Shown here: piece after piece, positions 53,098 through 61,330 of the stretch
Layout: each line of letters opens with the position of its first letter
Numbering within the stretch: position 1 is the first letter of the stretch
Source: Butyrivibrio sp.
GTDB lineage: Bacteria > Bacillota > Clostridia > Lachnospirales > Lachnospiraceae
Direction of reading: 5' to 3'
Assembly: GCA_015056655.1 (NCBI GenBank)
Contig: SVFV01000001.1
Location: 149,663 to 213,662, forward strand
DNA length: 64,000 bases
Notes under the pieces: generated by a model
Database searches by the model: none
What the model saw: the letters and a program-made list of their open reading frames with translations, nothing else
What the model was told of the DNA's origin: nothing
Position numbers and translations under genes: made by a program

Positions 53098-54423
53098 TCA
53101 GTTCACCTCCAGATAACTCTCTAGAATTTTAAATGAATCTGAATCTCCGGACAGCAGTTCAAAAAGATACTCTCCTACAGAAAGGCCAAGATCACGTGCA
53201 TTAGCCACAATATATTTTACTTTGTTCTTCTGAATTCTTCTAAACTCCGCTACCCCATCATCATTGGGTACACCTATATAAATTTTCTCCGGTTTAATAT
53301 ATTGGACAAGATACGGAGAATGGCTTGAAACAAGCAACGGAGCATTGCCCAATGCCTCATTAATTATCTCAAGCAGATTTTTCATCATTCTAGGATGAAT
53401 GCTAGTTTCTATTTCCTCGATACCAATAATCCCCGCATTCACCAGATTGGCAACAAAAGCATTAGCTAAAAGCCATACCACTCTCTTAGTTCCCGTAGAC
53501 ATATTCGCCATACTTACAGGCTGATTCATATAAGAGCATTTAACAAAAAGCCTGTATATATGCTCGCGAATCTTAAATGGAATCTCCTCCTGTATACCTT
53601 CATCTGATAAAGTTTTCTTCTCCACCTTCAACATAAAATGATCATTATTCTGATCAGATAATGTATACTCATTCAGACTAATCGATGAAAATTCCGGAAA
53701 TAGAGTATATATAGAATCTTCAAATAATTTATACAGTTCTGGATTTTTCTTTTTCAATATAAACAAGGCTTTAGGAATATCAGAGTCATCAAATCTAATT
53801 GCTTCCTCCTCATCCTCTGCATATTCTAAAGGTGACGGCTGATACCTATCCCTTAGATCAAGAGAAGAACATACTCTGAGCGATATATTATGGATATCTT
53901 TGATTACATCAGATATATCAATATCATCTATAAGAGTAAGGGCATCAACAGCCAATTGATACTCATCTAGATCTATTTTTCTAAATGCTATTGTATCCTT
54001 ACCTTTTCTATATTTTCCCTCATCGCGTTTCAGGTAAGATACATATCTCACACTAGTATTCTCTCTAGCTTCTATCCATTCATTAGTAATCACTTCTCCA
54101 TTATCATCATCACGATGCCACTTGAATGAATACCCATACTTGACATACTGATATGGACCGAGTTTTTCATCATGAAATTCCACTTCAAATAAATACTCCT
54201 CATTCTGCATCACTGTGCAAAGCGGAATCCCTTTAATCCAAGACATCATGTTCTTTCGGCCTTTTCTTGAATCGTGGATAAAGTCAAACCCAAAGTCAAT
54301 TGCTTCTATAAGATTAGACTTTCCATAATTATTTGCAGATATTAACGCGCAAATGCCGTCCAGTTCCAATTTTGTCCTTTTTATATTTTTAAACCCAGCA
54401 ACCGTTATACTGTTAATCTTCAC
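53098..54423 (-). CDS. AAA (ABC/OLD-like) ATPase of a two-gene defence-type module
   Basis: A 441-residue ATPase when started at GTG 54423, which has GGAGG 6 bp upstream; an ATG 8 codons earlier lacks a site. SMC/OLD-like features: N-terminal strand VAGFKNIKRTKLEL, Walker A region SANNYGKSNLIEAI (Ser replaces the first Gly), signature MSTGTKRVVWLL, Walker B GIIGIEEIETSIHP and switch LVSSHSPYLV. It lies directly before a TOPRIM protein. In PARIS, Gabija-like and retron-OLD systems such ATPases sense phage and activate the nuclease partner; that role is inference here. Confidence 0.8.
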   Translation of the reverse strand: MKINSITVAGFKNIKRTKLELDGICALISANNYGKSNLIEAIDFGFDFIHDSRKGRKNMMSWIKGIPLCTVMQNEEYLFEVEFHDEKLGPYQYVKYGYSFKWHRDDDNGEVITNEWIEARENTSVRYVSYLKRDEGKYRKGKDTIAFRKIDLDEYQLAVDALTLIDDIDISDVIKDIHNISLRVCSSLDLRDRYQPSPLEYAEDEEEAIRFDDSDIPKALFILKKKNPELYKLFEDSIYTLFPEFSSISLNEYTLSDQNNDHFMLKVEKKTLSDEGIQEEIPFKIREHIYRLFVKCSYMNQPVSMANMSTGTKRVVWLLANAFVANLVNAGIIGIEEIETSIHPRMMKNLLEIINEALGNAPLLVSSHSPYLVQYIKPEKIYIGVPNDDGVAEFRRIQKNKVKYIVANARDLGLSVGEYLFELLSGDSDSFKILESYLEVN

Positions 54424-54658
54424 TTCAGTGCCTCCATTCTTTATCATAAAAATATCATTAATCTAATATGAATTCAATCTTTTAATGTATTTCATTTTAT
54501 ATTATTTATATATTTTGCCTATTTTTAATTATATAAGTTACTTTTAAATATATTTTGTGCGAATAATTAATAAAATAGATGGCATTTTCTTCCGCTAAAT
54601 ATTGTTAATTTTGTATCAATGTATATTTCATTTTCAAATCCCCCTTATTTTTGCCTCT

Positions 54659-54712
54659 TTTTTGAAATGAATTAAACTTTTGAGGGGCAAAAAGTTTAAT
54701 TCATTTCAAAAA
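54659..54712. repeat. Perfect 23-bp-stem hairpin
   Basis: Arms 54659-54681 and 54690-54712 are perfectly complementary over 23 bp with the 8-base loop GAGGGGCA. The stem is AT-rich with TTTTT/AAAAA ends. It lies in the ~510-bp gap between the ATPase (starting 54423) and the PsiE-like remnant. It could end transcription in both directions, or be a small RNA or a miniature palindrome element. Confidence 0.8.
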
Positions 54713-54740
54713 TAGTAATTTCGACTTGCGCAAATAAAAA

Positions 54741-54772
54741 ACGAGTTAAATCATTTTTTTGTTTTAACTCGT
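54741..54772. terminator. Second hairpin in the gap (terminator-like)
   Basis: ACGAGTTAAA (54741-54750) and TTTAACTCGT (54763-54772) pair perfectly around TCATTTTTTTGT; T- and A-tracts lie on both sides. It probably terminates the upstream PsiE/AAA-like genes on the minus strand. Confidence 0.6.
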
Positions 54773-54935
54773 CTAAACAAACATATTCAAAATTCACAAG
54801 AATATAATCCAGATTCGATTCTTCACCCCTCCGTCTTGAATGCCCAGAACTAATTGATCAAAAAGTTCACCGGCACACTGATGAGGAATGTCACTAGCCA
54901 TTTTTCATGTGACGCCCAACTAAAAGTTAAAAGTT
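54773..54935 (-). other. Gap with possible membrane-protein remnant
   Basis: Immediately after the PsiE-like stop, one minus-strand frame stays open for 29 codons and reads like the end of a small membrane protein (SWASHEKWLVTFLIS, then VPVNFLIN), similar in feel to DUF2798 C-termini. It has no start codon and no ribosome binding site. A 29-base stretch at about 54828-54856 resembles one at 58436-58465 (about 24 matches). I regard this as gene debris. Confidence 0.25.
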
Positions 54936-55207
54936 TTAATCCTCCTCATGAAAATCAAACTCATGAAACAGGTACTTACGGCACAGTAGAAGAGTTGCTA
55001 TGCAAGCAATTCTGATAAGCTCCTCCAGTGGCTTCTCATGCCCCACCACCAGACCTCTAGCTATTGCAAAGATCAAAACCTCAACAATTGTATTCATAGA
55101 ATGCTTTATCAGCATACGGATGAACTCGATCACTATAATGGCATTAAATCCTGTCAGCAGAATATCTTCAACACGAAATTGTGAAACATATCCATTTTCT
55201 TATTCAT
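54936..55207 (-). pseudogene. PsiE-like small membrane protein, frameshifted
   Basis: The 3' frame encodes VEVLIFAIARGLVVGH and CIATLLLCRKYLF, resembling the C-terminus of phosphate-starvation-inducible PsiE family proteins. A start with strong GAGGG site at ATG 55207 (MNKKMDMFHNFV) is in another frame and ends after 17 codons. Joining the two near 55170-55178 gives one continuous ~92-residue protein with two transmembrane segments (GFNAIIVIEFIRML is the first). The break looks like loss of one base or gain of two. It could be a sequencing error or a true pseudogene. Confidence 0.5.
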
Positions 55208-55248
55208 ATTCTGCCCTCTAATTATGTTTTATGCTTCTTTCCATCCTG

Positions 55249-56481
55249 CTATATTACGCTTATCTTTTGAAAAGAATCTCTAACTTCTTTATTCGGAAAA
55301 CGCATTGGATAATATGAATCGCTCAAACCATCCTCTGGGACATCTCCAAGCGTCATATAACCTGTCTGATATAACAACTGTAAAAACTTCTGCTTTCCAA
55401 TCTGTTTTCTATAGCTTCTATTGTTTAGCTCATCAAATGAGAACGCAAATTCTGTAATATCGAAAACACTGAATGTATCCCTTGAAATAATAGGATTTCT
55501 GACATCATCAAGAGTAATATGTATCAACTGCATAGTCTTTGTTAACACTTTTGGTGTTCCTGTTTCAAACCAATAATTTGAAAAGATGCCATCACTTCTA
55601 AAAAAGGAACCAATAGAAACAGGATTATATACGCTTTCTTCTCTAGGGAAGAATCTAAAACCATCGTACCATCTTTTCAAAGCCTCAAGAATGCCTTCAC
55701 GATCTAATAAAATGCGATTCTCATCATAAATCTCTTTTTCTACAAGTTCATCTATATATTCCCCAAAATACTTTTCTATTTCATCCGTAGTATATCCAAA
55801 CATACAAGCATATTTTTTGTCCATGCTGATATCCGTCAAACTGTTTAGTTTGCTAAATATTGACAGTTTAGCAAATTTAATAACTCCGGTCATAAAGACA
55901 AAACGCTCATATTGCTCATATCCCTTAATCATCTGATAAAATGTTTCCATGAAGTTACGAAATGATTCTGCTTCGTTTTCATTTTCCAAATGCTCCATAA
56001 TAGGCTTATCATATTCATCAATGAGAACGACTACTCCACCTGGATGCTCGTAGTACAATGCTTCTATAAGCTCACCAAAAAGAAGAGCCGGGTCTACATT
56101 TTTAACACTCACACCATAACTATCAGCAATATTGTTAAGCGTCTGAACCAACCAAGAAGATAACAAATCAATTTTAGTCAGATTGGCTCTGCCAAAATCC
56201 AAATGAATAATAGGATACTCTTCCCAAGAATAATTTGTTTCATTATATATGTAGCAATCCTTGAATAATTCTTTTTGCCCTCTAAATATAGCTTCAATAG
56301 TAGATATAGTAAGACTCTTTCCGAATCTTCTAGGACGAGCACAAAAAAACTGTCCCTTGGCAGCTGTGATAATATCGTATAAATATTCCGTCTTATCAAC
56401 ATATATGCAATTATTCTCAATTAAATCCTTAAATGAATATATAGATGTCGATATTTCTTTGCCCATTATTCTGGTCTCCAA
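55249..56481 (-). CDS. AAA-ATPase-like protein, truncated before its nuclease domain
   Basis: A 410-residue member of the AAA-ATPase_like/DUF1703 family. Features: SFKDLIENNCIYVDKTEYLY at the N-terminus, degenerate P-loop ARPRRFGKSLTIST, Walker B VVLIDEYDKPIM, and DGFRFFPREESVYNP. Complete relatives are ~520-580 residues and end with a PD-(D/E)XK nuclease; this one stops after PNKEVRDSFQKISVI, exactly where that domain should begin, and the next sequence is the PsiE-like gene. It is therefore probably a remnant or an ATPase-only variant. Start ATG has only a weak purine site. Confidence 0.75.
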   Translation of the reverse strand: METRIMGKEISTSIYSFKDLIENNCIYVDKTEYLYDIITAAKGQFFCARPRRFGKSLTISTIEAIFRGQKELFKDCYIYNETNYSWEEYPIIHLDFGRANLTKIDLLSSWLVQTLNNIADSYGVSVKNVDPALLFGELIEALYYEHPGGVVVLIDEYDKPIMEHLENENEAESFRNFMETFYQMIKGYEQYERFVFMTGVIKFAKLSIFSKLNSLTDISMDKKYACMFGYTTDEIEKYFGEYIDELVEKEIYDENRILLDREGILEALKRWYDGFRFFPREESVYNPVSIGSFFRSDGIFSNYWFETGTPKVLTKTMQLIHITLDDVRNPIISRDTFSVFDITEFAFSFDELNNRSYRKQIGKQKFLQLLYQTGYMTLGDVPEDGLSDSYYPMRFPNKEVRDSFQKISVI

Positions 56482-56538
56482 TTCTTACTGTTCATCTATG
56501 TTATTTTTGAAGCAATAGTAGCGTACTCGCATTTAAAC

Positions 56539-56690
56539 CTATAGCTCCAGGTTCTCTGCTATCTTATTCTCATCGCACTCCCAAGTTGCCTCTAGCAGTT
56601 CCCTTGACCTATTAAATGCATCAAAAGCATCCACCCATGTATTATCACTTGTTGAGTCCTTGAACACCTCGAGAACTTCAATTACTATTA
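56539..56690 (-). pseudogene. Fragment of a further AAA-ATPase-like/PD-(D/E)XK gene
   Basis: One minus-strand frame reads EVLEVFKDSTSDNTWVDAFD, then FNRSRELLEATWECDENKIA, ending at TAG (56539-56541). This is the linker between the ATPase and nuclease parts of DUF1703-type proteins (EVxxVF...RSRELLEATW). No start codon or ribosome binding site belongs to it, and both the ATPase core and the nuclease are missing. It is best read as debris of a third paralogue. Confidence 0.5.
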
Positions 56691-58286
56691 TTACAACACC
56701 GCCTCATATAAAATCTTATCTTTGTACTTTACCTCTGATACGCCCTGTTTCTTTTTCTGATTAAAGTTAAAGCTCAGCATGTACCCTATATTTTCCCCGA
56801 AATAATCCAGGTATTCTGTCAATTGCTGTTCTCCTGCTTTATTATAGCTATCACCACGCCAAATCTTTAATTCAATAATATAACGCTTTCCAAGGTAATC
56901 TACGATAATATCCGTTCTGGTCTGATTTCTTGTCTGAGCTTCTATGTAATAGTTTCCGGCGCCGTTAATGATAGGTTTCAAATACAAAAGGAAATACTCT
57001 CTGCCATCCTTCTCTTTGAACTTTTCCTCCAGAGGACCATATACTTCGTTGTATGTCCTGATAAATCCATCTAGTATCTTTGGCATATCAAGCCTGCCAT
57101 CCACAACGAAATTATTCTTGGCAAGTCCTCCCTCTCTCACGAAGACATTATTCTTCATGATTTCATCAGAAAGGAAAAGGTTATATAAGAAAGTCTCGAA
57201 AATCCTATTAGACACCACAACCGTACCATTGTCATTCCTAATGAAGCCATACATCTTCATCTGGGCAAGCTCTTCCTGATAGTTATTGAACGGTATGTTA
57301 GAGCCTTCCATAAGGATACTTCTAAGCACAGAACGCAAATCCGGGTAATTCTGCAATTTTCCAGACAAAGATTCAAATAAAGTATTGCTTCCATACAAGA
57401 TGGCCTTCACAGCTTCATCAACGCCATCCCTTGTCCAAGCATCAGACAAGCTGGCAAATTTGTCCGGAACAAGCCTCTCATCAATTATCTGGCACATTCT
57501 GCTAACAAGATATGGATAGCCATTTGTATAGTCGAATATCTCTCTTGCCAAAAAATCGCAGTCAAACTCTATCTCATGATCCTCTTTGTACTCTTCAAGC
57601 ATTTCTGCAATTCCATCAGGCTTAAGGCTCATATCTACATTGAAATCAGCCGCAATATTCCATGGACTGTTCACTTTATGCTGTTCCTCCGCCCGCAGCT
57701 TACTCTTTAAATGTTTTACATCCGTAACCCCAGCTAGAATTACAGATTTAAATGTCGGAACACCTTCTGAATCTCTACGGATATACCCCTCTCTTAATAG
57801 TCCGAGAAAATCCATAAAAACCTGATTATTTGTAGCGGTATCAACCTCATCGATAATCATCACCAATTCCTTATCTGAAATGGAGCACCACTCCAAGAAT
57901 GTATCAAATAATTCTCCAAGCTTCGCCTTATTTTGGGTTCGGGAATCGTAATCCGTCAGCTGCTTGTCTATTTCCACCGGAACCACTAATCCACTGCGCT
58001 TTTTCCCCAAAATAAGTCTGGATAACTCCTGAACAAAGGACTGCTCTGTTTTAAACCCTGCATTTCCTATTCCCTGAAAATCTAAGCTGATAACCGTATA
58101 ATCCGGCTCCAATGCTTTCCTGAGTGCAGTAAGCGTTGTAGTTTTACCATACTGCCTCGCCCTGTTGATTGTGAAATACTTACCGGCATCGACATATTCC
58201 CTTATTTCATCTATTCTATTTTTTAAATCTACCATGTAGTGCTTTTCAGGAACGCATACACCGGTAGTATTGAATGATTTGGTCAT
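56691..58286 (-). CDS. AAA-ATPase-like protein with PD-(D/E)XK nuclease domain
   Basis: A 531-residue protein. ATPase part: degenerate P-loop NRARQYGKTTTLTAL (about residue 45), Walker B LVMIIDEVDTATN (about 145) and SVILAGVTDVKHLKSK. C-terminal nuclease (about residues 430-500): EAQTRNQTRTDIIVDYLGK followed by YIIELKIWRG, a D...ExK pattern of PD-(D/E)XK_9. Such genes are abundant and variable in Lachnospiraceae and Bacteroides and are thought to be mobile or defence-related; the function is not established. It is the only apparently intact one of three in this island. Confidence 0.8.
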   Translation of the reverse strand: MTKSFNTTGVCVPEKHYMVDLKNRIDEIREYVDAGKYFTINRARQYGKTTTLTALRKALEPDYTVISLDFQGIGNAGFKTEQSFVQELSRLILGKKRSGLVVPVEIDKQLTDYDSRTQNKAKLGELFDTFLEWCSISDKELVMIIDEVDTATNNQVFMDFLGLLREGYIRRDSEGVPTFKSVILAGVTDVKHLKSKLRAEEQHKVNSPWNIAADFNVDMSLKPDGIAEMLEEYKEDHEIEFDCDFLAREIFDYTNGYPYLVSRMCQIIDERLVPDKFASLSDAWTRDGVDEAVKAILYGSNTLFESLSGKLQNYPDLRSVLRSILMEGSNIPFNNYQEELAQMKMYGFIRNDNGTVVVSNRIFETFLYNLFLSDEIMKNNVFVREGGLAKNNFVVDGRLDMPKILDGFIRTYNEVYGPLEEKFKEKDGREYFLLYLKPIINGAGNYYIEAQTRNQTRTDIIVDYLGKRYIIELKIWRGDSYNKAGEQQLTEYLDYFGENIGYMLSFNFNQKKKQGVSEVKYKDKILYEAVL

Positions 58287-58572
58287 ATTTTGAACCGCCT
58301 ACAATTTAATCTTTTTATTCATTTACTTATAAAGATGCTTAACTTTCATTAAACAAGAACGCCTAATCCACCTTTCAGGCATACTCCACATACTATTATT
58401 ATAAATATCTGGGTAGCGTGTCTTATGGTCTCCACCCTCCCGATCTTGAACGCACAGATAATCCCATCATTTTTCTGAAATAGAATTGTCTTATGCCAAA
58501 AAGACTTATACAAGTTTATCTAATTCTTTCCAAAATCTGTATTTTGTCATAGCATCATTCTTATATCTTTCA
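58287..58572 (-). other. Gap between TOPRIM gene and AAA-like gene
   Basis: Two minus-strand frames here read like protein but lack proper starts. One (58506-58583) overlaps the end of the TOPRIM gene and reads VNERYKNDAMTKYRFWKELD from a possible TTG. The other, ending near 58319, reads WDYLCVQDREGGDHKTRYPD and on to VKHLYK. Both may be fragments of degraded genes. No terminator was found. Confidence 0.25.
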
Positions 58573-59241
58573 TTAACTCGCAATATTGTATAAAAGATTC
58601 TTTAATTTCTGTAAATGTCCACTACTCCAATCATACATTCCTCGCTGACCAGCTTCTCCTGCTTTGGCATCAACATATTTGTCATATGAAGATATAAAAA
58701 GGTGTAGTCTATTCTTATGTATTCTTGGATAACTTATAGAATATTTTTCTGCGAAATCATTAAGATACTCATCAATATCACTTAATACTTCGTCACGTCT
58801 GTCCTCACCTATAATACGAATACATAAGTCTTCCAGAGTTCCAGGCTCATCTCCCTGATCATCACATGAAGGAAATAACATATAAGCTATTTTCAATCCA
58901 CCCTGCTGTATTACTATCTCCCCAGGACTTGGTGGAGCTGTGAACCCATTATTTTTCAAAGTGCTAAAAATACTATCCTTTGCTCCTTGCGGACTTTTCT
59001 CTGCATCTCTGAGAATAACTATCGATTTAACCCTTGAAAAGTCCGGCATCTTCAGCAATTGCCTTAATTGCCTTTTTAAATCAGTAATTCCTCCAAAATC
59101 TATAACCTGAAATGTATCAAAAACAGAATCCTGCCCTATTAAATATTGCAAATAATTAACAATAAATGACCATTCATCCTTGCCTTCACACAAAATGATA
59201 TTAGGACACTTTATTTTATTCTTTTCTATTTTGTGCTCCAA
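58573..59241 (-). CDS. DUF3226 TOPRIM-like protein
   Basis: A 222-residue protein started with TTG right after the ATPase stop (TAATTG), with GGAGGT 7 bp upstream inside the ATPase gene, so it is translationally coupled. TOPRIM-like residues: NIILCEGKDEWSF near residue 15 (Glu), IVILRDAEKS near 72 (Asp-x-Glu), and the family's DDQGDEPGTLEDLC and LFISSYDKYVDAKAGE blocks. DUF3226 proteins commonly pair with AAA_15/21 ATPases. It closes the operon. A nuclease role in defence is inferred. Confidence 0.75.
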   Translation of the reverse strand: MEHKIEKNKIKCPNIILCEGKDEWSFIVNYLQYLIGQDSVFDTFQVIDFGGITDLKRQLRQLLKMPDFSRVKSIVILRDAEKSPQGAKDSIFSTLKNNGFTAPPSPGEIVIQQGGLKIAYMLFPSCDDQGDEPGTLEDLCIRIIGEDRRDEVLSDIDEYLNDFAEKYSISYPRIHKNRLHLFISSYDKYVDAKAGEAGQRGMYDWSSGHLQKLKNLLYNIAS

Positions 59242-60330
59242 TTATCTAACCTCCAGCTCTGCTTCAATGGCCTCAGACATATCCTCATAGTCATAATAAA
59301 GCGCAATATTATTCTCATTTCTTTTCTCCAATCGAATATAAGAGTATTCTTTCTCTCTACCGGAATTCTTTGCACCCAAAGTAGATGCAGTAATACTCTC
59401 GTAGCTATGTGTTGTTGCTATAATTTGACAATTATTTATCTTTGCAGCTTCAGAAATAACCGTCCACATTTCTTCCAAACACGAATAATGAAGTCCATTC
59501 TCTATCTCATCAACTAAAATCACACAGCCCGGCATTGCCAACAATCTCAAAGAAATATCAAGAAGCTTCATGATACCATCTCCTGCATATCTAAAAGGCA
59601 TAGTCAAACCATTTTTCTTTACATACAGCTGAACTACTCCATTACTCGACAGAAGACTCACATCATCAATATCACGGTCTATAATTCTCAAAATTTTCAA
59701 AAGCTTATCTTTACCGTTATTCATCTCCAGCGTACTAAACAAATCAATTAGTCCAGCATCGTCTCTGACAGTACCGTTTGACAAATACACCATATCACCC
59801 ATAGGTTCTTTGGCTACTTCCTCACCATTGTGCTTATAACTTGCATCCCGCACCATCTGTGTATGATCAATTCCGGCCACATAAACATAGTCAGCCTCTT
59901 CTATATAATCGCCCTTTTCGTATGTCATTTTCAAAGCATAGGAAGCCATATTGCTCAAGTAGTCCACTGTCTGCATAGATTTATCGACATCTTTTGAAAA
60001 ATTAAGTAAAGCCATGCTCTCCTTCGTATAAGTCAGCTTGCTATCTATGCCATTAATTCTAGCATCAATTTCTATTGGCACATCAGTATTCATATTATGA
60101 AAAACCGATTCCCATGTATTATAAATGCTTCTATTTGCAAGCTCCCCACGAAGTCTGTTCATCTTAAGAAAAGGCGTGCCATTGCTGTGGTCATACATAA
60201 AAAACAACGCCTCTAATACTGATGACTTACCTATATTGTTTTTCCCGGAAATTATAGTTAATGGCTTAATTCCAATAATATCTATTTCCGAGAAACATCT
60301 AAAATTTTTAATGTTAATCGCTTCAATCAT
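59242..60330 (-). CDS. AAA_15/AAA_21 ATPase of the DUF3226 pair
   Basis: A 362-residue ABC/OLD-like ATPase. N-terminal INIKNFRCFSEIDI, Walker A IISGKNNIGKSSVLEAL, signature-like YAGDGIMKLLDIS, Walker B CVILVDEIENGLHY, switch IIATTHSYESI. GGGAGA lies before ATG. It is unlike the first ATPase of the island in length and spacing, so the two pairs are not recent duplicates. It is directly coupled to the DUF3226 protein and follows the HEPN-like gene by 50 bp. Confidence 0.85.
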   Translation of the reverse strand: MIEAINIKNFRCFSEIDIIGIKPLTIISGKNNIGKSSVLEALFFMYDHSNGTPFLKMNRLRGELANRSIYNTWESVFHNMNTDVPIEIDARINGIDSKLTYTKESMALLNFSKDVDKSMQTVDYLSNMASYALKMTYEKGDYIEEADYVYVAGIDHTQMVRDASYKHNGEEVAKEPMGDMVYLSNGTVRDDAGLIDLFSTLEMNNGKDKLLKILRIIDRDIDDVSLLSSNGVVQLYVKKNGLTMPFRYAGDGIMKLLDISLRLLAMPGCVILVDEIENGLHYSCLEEMWTVISEAAKINNCQIIATTHSYESITASTLGAKNSGREKEYSYIRLEKRNENNIALYYDYEDMSEAIEAELEVR

Positions 60331-60380
60331 ACGCTATATCTCCCAACTTTTTCTGAATTATTGTTTTGTATCTGTAACAT

Positions 60381-61271
60381 CTATAGCATTGCGCTATATA
60401 CAACTGAATAAGAATCCGCTGCATTCAATGGTTCAATACCATGGTATTCCATATTATAGAAACCGTCATAAGTATGTAATTCATCATATTGATGATCCAA
60501 CTCTAAACATATATACCATGGTGCGAAACCATCGCGAATTGCCTCGCTTCTAATATTTTCTGCTGCCGGATCCAGCATCATTTTCCCCTCGTTTGACTTT
60601 TTTGCAAAAAACCTCTCGAATAAGTCTTCCATATACCTATATTGTTGTGGATTTACTATCTTTTCAAACTTTCCACCTCTTCTAAAATAGCTCCTATGAA
60701 CCAATAACGAATGAAAGCAAGCAACTTGATAGCAGTCCTTATCATGATCCTCCAATTTAATTATGTCATCATTAAAATCGAATATGTTGTTAAATGGAGT
60801 TACATAAGAATAGTATTCTCTTCTATACCTTAATTCTAGAAAAAACGATATAATATCTTTCGAAAAAATACCATTTCTACCATTGCAATATGCACTTTCA
60901 AATATCTTTATTAGCTTACTGTGTGTTATAGAGTCTAACGTATCTATTCTTGCATCGACATCCATAAATTCACAAGCATATATTGCATGAAACAATGAAT
61001 AATACAAACAAAAATAGTACGAAGAATAGCATCTCGTCTCTAAGCACTTTTTTGCCTCTACCAAAAACTCCGCAGACGTAAATATTTCTCTCATAGATTT
61101 GGCACAGCGCAAATCCCATTCAATAGCCTTTTCAGTAGTGATGTCTGCAAACACTTCTTGATACTTCTTCATCCATGCATCATAATAACGTTTTTGATCA
61201 TCTTCATTACTTATTCTCTTATCCAATCTATCACATTTGAAAATGTACTCCGAAAAAGTGCTAAAGGACAT
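60381..61271 (-). CDS. HEPN-like helical protein of unknown function
   Basis: A 296-residue all-helical protein. The middle (residues ~70-175) has the order CYSSYYFCLYYSLFHAIYA, then THSKLIKIFESAY, then ELRYRREYYSY, which resembles HEPN/UPF0332 domains (A-x-YYA-x-FHA ... H-x-L...F ... L-x-x-x-R-x-x-x-Y). Some HEPN proteins are RNases with an R-x(4-6)-H motif; a clear copy of that motif is not visible, so it may be the non-nuclease kind. GGGTAG precedes ATG. It is the third intact reading frame of the operon and unknown as a gene family to me. Confidence 0.6.
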   Translation of the reverse strand: MSFSTFSEYIFKCDRLDKRISNEDDQKRYYDAWMKKYQEVFADITTEKAIEWDLRCAKSMREIFTSAEFLVEAKKCLETRCYSSYYFCLYYSLFHAIYACEFMDVDARIDTLDSITHSKLIKIFESAYCNGRNGIFSKDIISFFLELRYRREYYSYVTPFNNIFDFNDDIIKLEDHDKDCYQVACFHSLLVHRSYFRRGGKFEKIVNPQQYRYMEDLFERFFAKKSNEGKMMLDPAAENIRSEAIRDGFAPWYICLELDHQYDELHTYDGFYNMEYHGIEPLNAADSYSVVYSAML

Positions 61272-61330
61272 ATTATTCTTCTACCCTTTATTATATTTCA
61301 ACAATAATTATGTGAAGCTGTTCTTAAAAC

